From Bacteroidota bacterium (GTDB lineage: Bacteria > Bacteroidota > Bacteroidia > J057): DNA of 58,579 nt. The notes under the pieces were generated by a model. The model saw only the letters and a list, made by a program, of their open reading frames with translations. It had not been told where the DNA came from and made no database searches. The stretch is taken from assembly GCA_003696835.1 (NCBI GenBank), contig RFHT01000615.1:1-58579 (forward strand), in the 5' to 3' direction. Shown here one piece after another: positions 43,372-52,219 of the stretch; position 1 is the first letter of the stretch; each line of letters opens with the position of its first letter. Position numbers and translations under genes: made by a program.

Positions 43372-46266
43372 TTACTGTTTAACAATTTTAATCTGATCCA
43401 ATTCCAGGGCAGTATTTACAAAAGAAAGCTCCAGAAGGTGGGCCTGGCCGCCTTCGTCTTCAAAGCGGAGGGGAAGCTGGGAGCACTGACTCAGCTTGTA
43501 CCAGCGCCAGTTTTTGTCGCGTATGCAGGTGAGGTAGCCCACCTGCCTGCGGTCCACTGCCACTTTTACCCCTGTGGGCTTGCCCGAAACCGAACGGGCC
43601 CTGATGTAGAGGGAGTAGGTGGCATTGCCTGCCTCCGCTCTGGGCTCAAAGGTGTACTGCAAATGTGCCCTGCGGCGCTTGATGGAACTCACATAGGTGA
43701 CAAAATTGGTATAATCACCTCTAGGGGCATTTGGGGCTACCTCGGTATGCATACTGGCATTGTAGGCAAAATCATATACTTCGGCTTCGAAGCTAAAGTC
43801 TTTGGACCACCACCAGGGGTGGCCGGTCTCGTGCCAGCCATCGAGCTGGTAAAAAACGGGCTCGCGCCCCATGCTTTCGTCATACACATATACACTTCCC
43901 TGCCTGCGCACCCAAAAGGTAAGTACACGCCCGTTAAACTCCACCCGGGCCCGGGTAGAATCAGGCACCACGCCCTTGAGGTTGCTGTTGGGTTGAATCG
44001 TGGCGGCCAACACATAACGGGACTTATTGGCATGCTTGCGTATGCTCAGGGGTACCCTGGGGTCGCCGGCCCAATACTCCAGTATAGGCATACCCGATTC
44101 ATCTGTAAGCAGATTTCCCTCCAGCAGTTCCTCCTCATACCTGCTGGCGATGGCCTGGGCATAAGCAGGCATCACGGCCTGCCAGGTATAGTGGTGGGGG
44201 TCGGGAAAAATGGTTTCGTTATTGCCCACATTAAAAAATCCGGTATAAAAAAACTCTGCTCCCATGACGTTCAACACCTTGAGCAGCCCCAGCCACTGGG
44301 AAGGCCGAATGTTTTTCTCCGGATCTTTGTCCCAGCCTGCGGCCACAAAAGGCGAAAACAGCCGGTCGCCTGCCAATATTTCCTTTTTCCTGCTTTGCAC
44401 AATCCAGTCCAGCCCCCGGAAAGCCCCCTTCCACGAACGCCAGTTGTCGGGCCACCTGGGGTAAAAATCCGGCGTAGCATAGTACTGCCCCCGTATGGGG
44501 GTATGAATCTTGCGTGCTTCTGTCCATTCAAAGCGGTCGATGGGCCCGCCGTCCACCCCATACCAGGTGAAAAGGGTCTGCTTCAACTCCGGCAGGCTCA
44601 TAAACTGGTCGCGATAGGCTTTTCTGAGGCGGGTTTTTTGTACGGCCTGGTAAAGGTCCCAATCAGATGCTCCCGGAGCAGTTCGGGTGGCAATTTCGGG
44701 GGGGGTATCGTCCTCCTTTTCCCGCTCATACTCCAGCTTGGCCCTCAGCAGGCGGGGGTCTTTTTTCAGCACCTCCTCCCTGTAAGGCCAGGGGGGTACT
44801 TCCCCATTTTCATTGATGAGCTGCACAGGCCGGTGAAGACGGGAGAGAATTTTCTGAAGGTAATGCCTTTGGGCCATGCCGTCTTTGATGATCAACTCCT
44901 CTGGAGCAGCCGGGCTGATGGCCGAAGGCATCCTTACGCTTCGCCCATCCCGGGTGAGGAATTCTCCCGAGCTGCTTTTGAGGTAGTAAAAATCTGGCAG
45001 GTTGTTGCGCACAATATAGGGCCGATGGTCTGCTTCACCTATATCTGTGAGATGAATTTGAGGCCAGAAGGTGGTCATCCCCAAAGGCAGGTCGGGATAT
45101 CGGTTTGCCAGGTCGATCCAGGCAGAGAAAAAACCCCGTTCCAGGTCTTGCTGATCCCGGGCAATTTTGGTGTTTTGGATCACCAGCATGTAATTCCAGT
45201 TGAGGGCCAGCTCTTTTTGTATGGCTACGGAGGCATCAATGGCCCGTCGGGGATCTGAACGGTACAGCATCAGCCCTCCAAAGTAGCGCATACCCATCCA
45301 GTTGAAATTGGGCATAAGGCTGTGGCCGGCTTTATATCTCGGCAGGGGAAAAGCAGCCAGTTGGTTAACAGGTGATGCCTTTACCTGCGGGTGTCCGGGC
45401 GCAAACTCTCTCGGGTCTATACCTGAAGGGCGATCATCCGGTGGGTTTCCCTGGTCCAGGTCTATGCCGCTTTGCCAGTCGGTATCGGTAGGCAGTTCAA
45501 AGGTATATGCCCGTCCGTTGCGCATTTGAAAATAATGCAGTTGGTGCAAGGCAGGCGGAACAAAACGGTCGAAAATGACAATTTCGTCCAAATCCCCTAC
45601 AAAATTGGCCTTAAAAGCGGGTGTGTGGCTAAAATAAAGGGTTTTCTGGCAGGGAGTCTGTGCACAAATCTTGCCGGTATAAGGCAGCTGTTTGGAAAAT
45701 CCATCGGGCAACTCCCCGTCCACCCACAATTCCTTGACTCCCTTGCGGGCATCAAACTTGATCACAACGTGGTGCCAGTTGCCATCAAAGTAATAACCAA
45801 AGTTGCGCTTGCCCAGCCCGTCAAAAGGAATCCGCATGTCATCGGTATGCACCTGCCCGTTTTCGTCCATCACTTTGGTGATAAATTGCCAGCCCTCCTG
45901 ATAAATGGTGGTAAACAAGCTGTAATCGGAGAAGTAAAACAGGCGGTTGAAGCGGTTGTAATCATACTGGGGGAAGCGAAACATGAATTCAATGGTAAGG
46001 GCTTCAGTTGTATGAATGGGCAATCTGAGTAAGTCGGACTGCGTTTTGTCCAGTCTGAGATATTCCCCTACCCTGCCCTCCGTCTGCTTGTGCAGCAGCT
46101 TACCACTGCTGATAATCTTTTTCCCCCCTGCAGCATCTTCTGTCCAGGAATTGCCTTCAAAGGTCCAGTGGGCAAGGGGCCGTATGCTTTGTGCGCAAAG
46201 TTGGGGCACAGCAGGCCATACAAGCACCATGACCAAAAGGCATAATGCTGGGGTGAGTCGATTCAT
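43372..46266 (-). CDS. large secreted protein with N-terminal LamG-like domain, unassigned central region
   Basis: A 964-residue protein with a signal peptide (about 1-26). Residues about 30-245 form a LamG/concanavalin-like sandwich (HWTFEGNSWTED, ALTIEFMFRFPQ, WHHVVIKFDARKG, GDLDEIVIFDRF). A region of about 500 residues follows, rich in Trp, Tyr and Arg and spaced like a (beta/alpha) barrel hydrolase (FNWMGMRYFGGLMLYRSD, LPLGMTTFWPQIHLTD, FTWYGVDGGPIDRFEWTEAR, FFYTGFFNVGNNETIF). Then comes a beta-sandwich (RARVEFNGRVLTFWV) and a C-terminal carbohydrate-binding-like domain. I do not recognise the central family. It could be an undescribed glycoside hydrolase. It starts 10 bases after the aroC stop. 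Confidence 0.75.
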   Translation of the reverse strand: MNRLTPALCLLVMVLVWPAVPQLCAQSIRPLAHWTFEGNSWTEDAAGGKKIISSGKLLHKQTEGRVGEYLRLDKTQSDLLRLPIHTTEALTIEFMFRFPQYDYNRFNRLFYFSDYSLFTTIYQEGWQFITKVMDENGQVHTDDMRIPFDGLGKRNFGYYFDGNWHHVVIKFDARKGVKELWVDGELPDGFSKQLPYTGKICAQTPCQKTLYFSHTPAFKANFVGDLDEIVIFDRFVPPALHQLHYFQMRNGRAYTFELPTDTDWQSGIDLDQGNPPDDRPSGIDPREFAPGHPQVKASPVNQLAAFPLPRYKAGHSLMPNFNWMGMRYFGGLMLYRSDPRRAIDASVAIQKELALNWNYMLVIQNTKIARDQQDLERGFFSAWIDLANRYPDLPLGMTTFWPQIHLTDIGEADHRPYIVRNNLPDFYYLKSSSGEFLTRDGRSVRMPSAISPAAPEELIIKDGMAQRHYLQKILSRLHRPVQLINENGEVPPWPYREEVLKKDPRLLRAKLEYEREKEDDTPPEIATRTAPGASDWDLYQAVQKTRLRKAYRDQFMSLPELKQTLFTWYGVDGGPIDRFEWTEARKIHTPIRGQYYATPDFYPRWPDNWRSWKGAFRGLDWIVQSRKKEILAGDRLFSPFVAAGWDKDPEKNIRPSQWLGLLKVLNVMGAEFFYTGFFNVGNNETIFPDPHHYTWQAVMPAYAQAIASRYEEELLEGNLLTDESGMPILEYWAGDPRVPLSIRKHANKSRYVLAATIQPNSNLKGVVPDSTRARVEFNGRVLTFWVRRQGSVYVYDESMGREPVFYQLDGWHETGHPWWWSKDFSFEAEVYDFAYNASMHTEVAPNAPRGDYTNFVTYVSSIKRRRAHLQYTFEPRAEAGNATYSLYIRARSVSGKPTGVKVAVDRRQVGYLTCIRDKNWRWYKLSQCSQLPLRFEDEGGQAHLLELSFVNTALELDQIKIVKQ

Positions 46267-46276
46267 AAAATTGTGC

Positions 46277-47359
46277 TTAATTGATGGTTCTGGCTTTTTG
46301 CAACAACATAAAATCTGCTAGTACAATGGCCGCCATGGCTTCCACTATGGGCACCGCGCGGGGAACCACACAGGGGTCATGCCGGCCCTTTCCTTTCAGG
46401 ACGACGGGATTACCAGCTTCGTCAACACTGGGCTGATCCTGCATAATGGTGGCGGTGGGCTTAAAGGCCACACGCATGTACAGGGGCTCGCCATTGCTGA
46501 TGCCTCCCTGTATTCCACCTGAGTAATTCGTTTGCGTTCTCACCCGTTCTCCCTCCATATAAAAGAGGTCATTGTGCTCCGAGCCCCGCATGAAGGTGCC
46601 CGAAAATCCCGATCCAACCTCAAATCCCTTCACGGCATTGATGCTCATCATGGCCGAAGCCAAAGCAGCTTCCAGCTTGTTGTATATGGGCTCGCCCAGG
46701 CCAGGCGGTACAGCTGTGGCTTTGCAGGCAATGACTCCTCCTACCGAATCGCCTTCTTTGCGTATCTGGTCAATGAAATGATACATTTTTTCGGCCGTAG
46801 GCGGGTGGGGGCATTTTACCGCAAAGGCATAATCAGTGGTCAGTTCAAAGGAGGTGGGTTCTGTTTCCAGCTGTATATGATGAATTTGCTGTACCCAGGC
46901 ATGAATTTGAATATCCGAAATCTGCCTCAGTAACAACTTAGCTACTGCCCCACCTATTACCCTGGCAGCTGTTTCCCTGGCCGAGGAACGCCCGCCTCCC
47001 CGGTGGTCCCGTATGCCGTACTTCACCTGGTAGGTGTAGTCGGCGTGTGAAGGCCGGTAGGCCTGGGCCAGGTGGTCGTAATCCCTGGAGCGCACATTGC
47101 GGTTGGGAATCCAAAAGGCCAGGGGCGTGCCCGTAGTGAGGTCATCCACATGCCCGGAAAGCAGCTCAAAGGTGTCGGGCTCTTTGCGCTGGGTCGTAAT
47201 GCGGCTCTGGCCGGGGCGTCTGCGGTCCAGCTCTTGCTGTATAAAGGCTCTGTCCAATTTGATGCCGGCAGGGCAGCCATCAATCACCACGCCAATTCCC
47301 TCGCCATGCGACTCGCCAAAGGTTGTAATCCGGTATAAGGTTCCAAATGAATTAGACAT
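46277..47359 (-). CDS. aroC: chorismate synthase
   Basis: A 360-residue chorismate synthase converting 5-enolpyruvylshikimate 3-phosphate to chorismate with reduced FMN, the last common step of aromatic amino acid synthesis. Family signatures are clear: [18 protein letters not shown] near the start, [12 protein letters not shown], the [20 protein letters not shown] block, and [19 protein letters not shown] near the C-terminus. The length is normal. The start [10 protein letters not shown] matches family N-termini. The -7 element is only five bases upstream, so the message may be nearly leaderless. It is first in an operon with the LamG protein and aldo/keto reductase, an unusual partnership. 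Confidence 0.98.
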   Translation of the reverse strand: MSNSFGTLYRITTFGESHGEGIGVVIDGCPAGIKLDRAFIQQELDRRRPGQSRITTQRKEPDTFELLSGHVDDLTTGTPLAFWIPNRNVRSRDYDHLAQAYRPSHADYTYQVKYGIRDHRGGGRSSARETAARVIGGAVAKLLLRQISDIQIHAWVQQIHHIQLETEPTSFELTTDYAFAVKCPHPPTAEKMYHFIDQIRKEGDSVGGVIACKATAVPPGLGEPIYNKLEAALASAMMSINAVKGFEVGSGFSGTFMRGSEHNDLFYMEGERVRTQTNYSGGIQGGISNGEPLYMRVAFKPTATIMQDQPSVDEAGNPVVLKGKGRHDPCVVPRAVPIVEAMAAIVLADFMLLQKARTIN

Positions 47360-47363
47360 AGAG

Positions 47364-47398
47364 CAAAGTTAGAACAATTTCAGGTATATCATCACAAA
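47364..47398 (-). promoter_or_regulatory. promoter of aroC operon
   Basis: -33 TTTG at 47395-47398 and -7 TAACTTTG at 47364-47371 on the minus strand with 23 bases between. The -7 element ends five bases before the aroC ATG. Confidence 0.6.
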
Positions 47399-47517
47399 AA
47401 AGTGATTGCTCCTCAGCCATTAGTCTGTTCTACTCCCTCAAAGGTAACCTTTGCTTGAATCGCCATAATTTTTCATTTTTACACCTGCTATTATTTATTC
47501 ACCCAAACCTACTGCCC

Positions 47518-48795
47518 GTGAAACCCGCTACTACTCCCCCCGCCTCTGCCCTGGAGCGCCAAAAGGAAATATACATACTGGGCGCAGCCGGCCATAAGCC
47601 CCACATACCGGTTGATTTTGACCAACTGGAAGCCAGCGCCCGCGCAAAAATGAGCCGGGAAGCCTTTGCCTACGTAGCCGGCGGGGCCGGTGAAGGTCAA
47701 AGCATCATCCATAATCGCCGGGGATTTCATAGCTGGAAGATCGTGCCCCGTATGCTACGCAATGTGGAAGTACGAGACACTTCGGTAGAACTCTTTGGCC
47801 GAAGGCTACCGGCGCCCCTGCTGCTGGCTCCCGTGGGGGTGCTGGACCTCGCCCACAGGCAGGCCGACCTGGCCGTAGCAAGGGCAGCTGCCGCACTGGG
47901 TATTCCCATGATTTTTTCCAATCAGGCCTCGGTGCCCATGGAGGCCTGTGCCGGGGTGATGGCCGATCAGCCCAGATGGTTTCAGCTGTACTGGAGCAAA
48001 TCCAACGAGCTGGTGGAAAGCCTGGTGCAGCGGGCCGAAAATTGCGGGTGTGAAGCCATAGTCGTTACCCTGGATACCACCCTGCTGGGCTGGCGCACCC
48101 AGGACCTGGACCTGGCCTACCTGCCCTTTTTACAAGGTAAAGGCATTGCCCAGTACGTGAGTGACCCGATATTTCAGCAGTTGGTGGACCAGCCGCCTAC
48201 CGAAGCGCCTCCTGAGCGGAAAATCACCCTAAAAGCCATCCAAACACTCCTTCAACTACTGCGGAATTACCCGGGAAGCTTTTGGCAAAACCTGCGTTCG
48301 GGCAGGCCCCTGCGCGCAGTGCGAACGTTTGTAAATATGTATTCCCGCCCTTCTCTGAACTGGGAAGACCTGCCTTTTCTGCGGGAACGTACCCGCTTGC
48401 CCATCTTACTCAAGGGCATTTTGCAGGCTGACGATGCCCGCAAAGCTCTGGACTACGGCATCAATGGCCTCATTGTATCTAACCACGGTGGCAGGCAGAT
48501 AGACGGCAGCATCAGCAGCATAGAGGCCCTGCCCGCCATTGCCGAAGCAGTAAACGGTCAGATTCCCATACTGCTGGACAGTGGAGTACGCGGTGGAGCC
48601 GATATGTTTAAAGCCCTGGCATTGGGTGCCACAGCCGTATGCATTGGGCGTCCTTATGTATATGCCCTGGCCCTGGCGGGCGAAAAGGGGGTGCGCGAAC
48701 TGCTCAGAAACTACCTGGCCGACTTCGAGTTGACCATGGGCCTTTCAGGCTGTAAATCCGTGGCAGAGATCAAACGGGAAATGCTCCTTCCCTGA
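47518..48795 (+). CDS. FMN-dependent alpha-hydroxy-acid dehydrogenase/oxidase
   Basis: The best start seems to be GTG at 47518. A TTG at 47455 gives a hydrophobic extension that does not fit the family, and no good ATG exists near the start. The protein has 425 residues. It is an FMN barrel with the family order AFAYVAGGAGEG, PLLLAPVGVLDLAH, WFQLYWSK, VVTLDTTLLGWR, LPILLKGILQADDA, catalytic His in SNHGGRQIDG, and phosphate loop LDSGVRGGADMFKALALGA. It oxidises an L-2-hydroxy acid such as lactate or glycolate to the keto acid. Lactate 2-monooxygenase-like members are the closest by pattern. It appears cytoplasmic and is divergent from aroC. Confidence 0.9.
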   Translation: MKPATTPPASALERQKEIYILGAAGHKPHIPVDFDQLEASARAKMSREAFAYVAGGAGEGQSIIHNRRGFHSWKIVPRMLRNVEVRDTSVELFGRRLPAPLLLAPVGVLDLAHRQADLAVARAAAALGIPMIFSNQASVPMEACAGVMADQPRWFQLYWSKSNELVESLVQRAENCGCEAIVVTLDTTLLGWRTQDLDLAYLPFLQGKGIAQYVSDPIFQQLVDQPPTEAPPERKITLKAIQTLLQLLRNYPGSFWQNLRSGRPLRAVRTFVNMYSRPSLNWEDLPFLRERTRLPILLKGILQADDARKALDYGINGLIVSNHGGRQIDGSISSIEALPAIAEAVNGQIPILLDSGVRGGADMFKALALGATAVCIGRPYVYALALAGEKGVRELLRNYLADFELTMGLSGCKSVAEIKREMLLP

Positions 48796-48807
48796 GGCAT
48801 TTCCCGT
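48774..48807. terminator. hairpin spanning the stop of the hydroxy-acid dehydrogenase gene
   Basis: An 11-bp perfect inverted repeat (48774-48784 with 48797-48807) with a 12-base loop that includes the stop codon. It lies between convergent genes. There is no strong T run, so the terminator call is tentative. Confidence 0.5.
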
Positions 48808-48815
48808 ATAGGCCA

Positions 48816-49904
48816 TCAACTTTCCAGTTTTAATACAGCAAACTTGCCTTTGTTCCAGCCGTGTACCAGCAGGTAGAGGTGCTGGCTGCCGTCCTCTTGT
48901 GTAATGAGGTGAGGCCACACCTGGTGAATGTTGGTCAGCACGGGAATGTCCAGATCGCCGGGGATGATGGTAGATACCACTTTTTCGCCTGTATGGGCAT
49001 ACACCGGGGCAGATTTTTGGGTAGAATCAATGGGAGAAAGGCCATTGAAGAAGAAGTGCTCTACTTTGTAGGACACATTGCACACCAGGGTGCCCGGGGG
49101 TATGTCCGGCATCAGCTCTACAAATTCGCCCGCCTTGGTAAACTTTACAATTTGCTGGGCAGCACGGTTGGCCACCAGCAGGTATCCGTCATGGGCATAG
49201 ATGCCATGTGCAGTCTGGAACTGCCCGGGTTGGTCACCCTTTCCTCCCCAGGCCAGGCTACCCCAATCCCATTTGCCGTCTTTTTCTTCTATGGTGAGTA
49301 CGAAATCGCCCTTTGAATATCCATGCGTTGCATAAATGATGCCGTCCAGATAGGTAACATCGGTTACCCCAAAGTTACTATCCTCTGAAGCAAAAAACTC
49401 GTTGGCCGGGGCAAAGTTAAACTCCTTTCCAGTGGGTTTATTGATTTCGCTGAGCACATTGCCCTGCAGGTCCAGTACCATGACCCGTTTGCCTTCCTGG
49501 GCTACAGCCAGGCGTTTTTCCCCATTATGCACAAAAAACACGATGCCATGAATATTGTCTTTCAGACGCTCATCCGTACCTATGCGGGTCCACTGGAGGA
49601 GGTCGGGGCTGATGGCACACAGTCCGTAGCCGGGGATACCGGTATAAACTATGCCCGTTTCGGGGTCTTCATTGAAGCCTCCGTGCATGTCTTTTTCAAA
49701 TTCCCGGGCATCTTCGGGAAAGGCAGCCGTTAGTTCCTGATCCCAGGAGAAAATAAAATCGCCCTGGCCCGTAACCAGTTTGGCCTGGTTTCCTTCCGGT
49801 CCGGAATCATGGGAGTGGCCGTGGCCGTCTTGCTCTGCGCCTGCACAGGCAACAAAAAAAAGGCATACGGCAAAAAGAAGCCTGATAGAAACGCTGGTTG
49901 TCAT
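48816..49904 (-). CDS. lipoprotein with propeller-like repeats and His-rich N-terminus
   Basis: A 362-residue protein with a lipoprotein signal (lipobox FVAC, Cys20), followed by a short acidic/His stretch GHGHSHDSG that could bind metal. The rest is beta-rich, with repeating units such as KRVMVLDLQGNVLSEI, FGVTDVTYLDGIIYATHGY, GQFQTAHGIYAHDGYLLVANRAAQQIVKFTKAGEFVEL and LTNIHQVWPHLITQEDGSQHLYLLVHG. These resemble NHL/six-bladed propeller blades. No catalytic residues are recognised. It is monocistronic and convergent with the hydroxy-acid dehydrogenase gene. Confidence 0.7.
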   Translation of the reverse strand: MTTSVSIRLLFAVCLFFVACAGAEQDGHGHSHDSGPEGNQAKLVTGQGDFIFSWDQELTAAFPEDAREFEKDMHGGFNEDPETGIVYTGIPGYGLCAISPDLLQWTRIGTDERLKDNIHGIVFFVHNGEKRLAVAQEGKRVMVLDLQGNVLSEINKPTGKEFNFAPANEFFASEDSNFGVTDVTYLDGIIYATHGYSKGDFVLTIEEKDGKWDWGSLAWGGKGDQPGQFQTAHGIYAHDGYLLVANRAAQQIVKFTKAGEFVELMPDIPPGTLVCNVSYKVEHFFFNGLSPIDSTQKSAPVYAHTGEKVVSTIIPGDLDIPVLTNIHQVWPHLITQEDGSQHLYLLVHGWNKGKFAVLKLES

Positions 49905-50227
49905 GTTTACTTGATGGTTTGTTTAGGTTGAATTTGAATACAGCTCCCAAAAGTGGGAACAAAGGTTTTACAAGAATAATCATAAGCGCTTAGAATTTCA
50001 AAATGGGGCCTATTTTCTCGTTTTGGGAAAAAAAGCCCCATTCCACAGACAAGCGCGCTTCCCTGGCAGTACGCCTTGCATCACAGCTATGAGCAGGCCT
50101 TCACGCCTGACATGAATGCAAGCACGAATGTACATTCATGCGCCGAAACAGGCTGTTACGGCCTCTTTTTTGTCGCTTTTGTGCCCGGCCAACAGGCTTT
50201 AATGAAGTTTAACCAAATTAACATCTC
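49905..50227. promoter_or_regulatory. divergent intergenic region with a 12-bp palindrome
   Basis: A 323-bp region between divergent genes, with no gene seen. A perfect palindrome GAATGTACATTC sits at 50126-50137, about 90 bases before the start at 50228, and is a candidate operator for the barrel/zinc-ribbon/channel operon. Confidence 0.35.
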
Positions 50228-51010
50228 ATGAAAATGCAATCTTTTTACCCTCACCCAAACAGCCGAAAGCTCCACTTCGCTGCGGGCTTTGTGCTGTTCT
50301 TTCTCATGTTTAGCGGACTCTATGCCCAGAAAAATTCCTTTTTCGTGGGAGCAACTGCCGGGACGAATTTTTCCAAATTCAAATACACCGTGGACCTGGC
50401 AGAGCTGTACTCCGTTTCCAAGCCCCTGGCTGGCCTGAACGGAGGCTTTACCGCAGGGCTTCAGCTCAGGAACTTCACCTTGAGCAGCGGGCTGCATTAC
50501 CTTCAAAAAGGCGGCCATTACGAAACCGATAACTTTATCGATGCTGATGGCACCGGTTTTTTCTCAGCCGACGAGCGCCTGCATTTCCTTTCCATTCCCC
50601 TCCTGCTCGGATACCGTCAACCCCTGACCAGTAACTTTGGGGTTTCCCTCTCCATGGGGCCCTCTTTCAACATAGGCCTGGGCGGAAAAATCACGGAGTC
50701 ACTGGAGTATTATGGCAGAGAAGAGGTATCCACAGAGCATTATACCGTTCGCTTTGGAAGTGGAGTAAATGACGATTACCGCAAGATGCAGCTGGGCTTT
50801 CAGTTTTCGCCCGGGCTGTATGTGGATCTCAACGAACGCAGCAAACTCACCCTGGGCCTCACCTGGGACAGCGGCATGCAGGATTCCTTTAATCCCCGCT
50901 ACAAACAGGCCAATGCCTTTTTCGACGACTACAAAGGCAGGCAGAAAAACCGCTCAACCATCATCACCATAGGGTACGAATTTCACTTTTCCTTTGAAGA
51001 CAAATATTAA
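50228..51010 (+). CDS. outer-membrane beta-barrel protein (porin-like family)
   Basis: A 260-residue protein with a signal peptide (hydrophobic about 18-32, cleavage near LYAQ). It has an eight-strand-like barrel: FFVGATAGTNFSKF, LNGGFTAGLQLRNFTLSSGLHY, FLSIPLLLGYRQPL, FGVSLSMGPSFNIGLGG, LGFQFSPGLYVDLN, and terminal IITIGYEFHFSFED. It is the PF13568 type common in Bacteroidota. It is the first gene of a four-gene operon (3-base gap to the zinc-ribbon gene) that also contains an ExbB/MotA-type channel, so it may be the outer-membrane end of that system. Confidence 0.85.
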   Translation: MKMQSFYPHPNSRKLHFAAGFVLFFLMFSGLYAQKNSFFVGATAGTNFSKFKYTVDLAELYSVSKPLAGLNGGFTAGLQLRNFTLSSGLHYLQKGGHYETDNFIDADGTGFFSADERLHFLSIPLLLGYRQPLTSNFGVSLSMGPSFNIGLGGKITESLEYYGREEVSTEHYTVRFGSGVNDDYRKMQLGFQFSPGLYVDLNERSKLTLGLTWDSGMQDSFNPRYKQANAFFDDYKGRQKNRSTIITIGYEFHFSFEDKY

Positions 51011-51013
51011 GTT

Positions 51014-51322
51014 ATGTTGATCTGTAACAATTGCTTTAGTGAAAATGCCGATGGCACCCTCCGCTGCCATCAGTGCAACATGGAAGGAAACTTCACCTAT
51101 CAGATTGCGGAGGGGAATCCCCTGGAAGCAGTAGCCCTGGAAAAAAAACCGTTTCAGTGTGTCAACTGCGGCTGTGAAACCCCCGGGCAGGAAGCAAAAT
51201 GCGTGCATTGTCATTTTCCGCTACAAAGCCCCACCCGCAACATGCAAAATGGAAACACTTTTATACCCGGGAATGCTCCGGATGTGAGCAGCGGAATTCC
51301 CAGGTATTCACCTAACCCATAA
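51014..51322 (+). CDS. double zinc-ribbon protein
   Basis: A 102-residue cytoplasmic protein with two CxxC...CxxC zinc ribbons: C4/C7 with C18/C21, and CVNC with CVHC around residues 49-70. A short Pro/Asn-rich tail follows. No enzymatic domain is seen. It is three bases behind the barrel gene and four bases before the TolR/MotB-like gene, so it belongs to one message with them. Zinc ribbons of this type often serve as protein- or nucleic-acid-binding modules. Its role beside a proton channel is not known. Confidence 0.8.
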   Translation: MLICNNCFSENADGTLRCHQCNMEGNFTYQIAEGNPLEAVALEKKPFQCVNCGCETPGQEAKCVHCHFPLQSPTRNMQNGNTFIPGNAPDVSSGIPRYSPNP

Positions 51323-51326
51323 TCCC

Positions 51327-52199
51327 ATGGCAAGGAGAAAAACTCAACTATTCAATCTCTCTTTTCTCGACCTGATTACAGGTGCATTGGGGGCCGTCAT
51401 TTTTCTGTTCATCATTACCCCCAAAGGTGGCAGTTCCGCTCCGGATGCCAAACAGCTGGTGATGTATATGGACACCGCCCGCATGAAGGTGTTTGGCGAT
51501 TTGCCCGACAGCCTCAGGTCCAAAAGAGCCGGAGACACCCTGTTTACCGTACTGGTGGATTACCGTCAATTCCCCCAGGCAGAAAAACCGGGACCTATCC
51601 CCCAAACCGCTATTGAGGCGCCGGTCCGCCCGGCACCTACGGCGGCTGCGCCCTCTGGCCCCAGGCCCGAAACAGCGAGCAAGGTAGCTGAAAAGCCCGG
51701 GCAGGCCTCAGAAAAGCCCGTGAAGGTAAGTGAGCACCAGCCTGAGTCCACGCCAGTTTTCAAAGGCGATGCTCCTTCGGTGCCCTGCAAAGTCTCATTT
51801 GAGGTGAGTTGGGCCAATCAAAGCGACAACGTAGATTTTTTTGTGTGTAAAGGCAATGTATGTGTGTATGGCGGTAACAAAAAACACCGCTCCATCGGGC
51901 AGTGGGACAGCGGTAAGTCGAGAAACCGCCTCTTTGGGAACGACCTGCGCACCACCCAGGAAGCCGTGCGCCAGTTTGACCGCATCATCCCGGGCGAATA
52001 CCTGCTGTATGCACAGCTTAAGGAAAGCAAAAGTGGAAACAAAACGGTCAGGCTGAAGGGCCTGATATACACCAAAGGGAAGGCCGGAAAGCAAAGAGGT
52101 GAACACTTTACTAAAACCATTTCGATTGGCAAATCCAGGGTATTGCTGGGAAAGGTCCTCCTCAGGGCCGATGGCAGCTACCAATTCATTCAACAATAA
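51327..52199 (+). CDS. single-TM TolR/MotB-like anchor protein with Pro/Ala linker and C-terminal beta domain
   Basis: A 290-residue protein. A short basic N-terminus is followed by one transmembrane helix (about 8-32, LSFLDLITGALGAVIFLFII) that resembles the helix of TolR/MotB-type partners, including a conserved-looking Asp (D15) inside it. A Pro/Ala/Lys/Glu-rich linker spans about 85-150. The C-terminal domain (about 155-290) is beta-rich (CKVSFEVSWANQSDNVDFFVC.., GEYLLYAQLKESKSG, KSRVLLGKVLLRADG). No OmpA peptidoglycan-binding motif is visible. It is followed by an ExbB/TolQ-type gene, so both likely form an energised inner-membrane complex with a novel periplasmic domain. Confidence 0.7.
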   Translation: MARRKTQLFNLSFLDLITGALGAVIFLFIITPKGGSSAPDAKQLVMYMDTARMKVFGDLPDSLRSKRAGDTLFTVLVDYRQFPQAEKPGPIPQTAIEAPVRPAPTAAAPSGPRPETASKVAEKPGQASEKPVKVSEHQPESTPVFKGDAPSVPCKVSFEVSWANQSDNVDFFVCKGNVCVYGGNKKHRSIGQWDSGKSRNRLFGNDLRTTQEAVRQFDRIIPGEYLLYAQLKESKSGNKTVRLKGLIYTKGKAGKQRGEHFTKTISIGKSRVLLGKVLLRADGSYQFIQQ

Positions 52200-52219
52200 C
52201 CTTACAAAACATAGAGAAT

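Noticed and set aside
43438-45258. 606-codon open frame on the plus strand
   Set aside because: Antisense to the large LamG protein, which has a signal peptide and domain pattern. The antisense translation is random in character.
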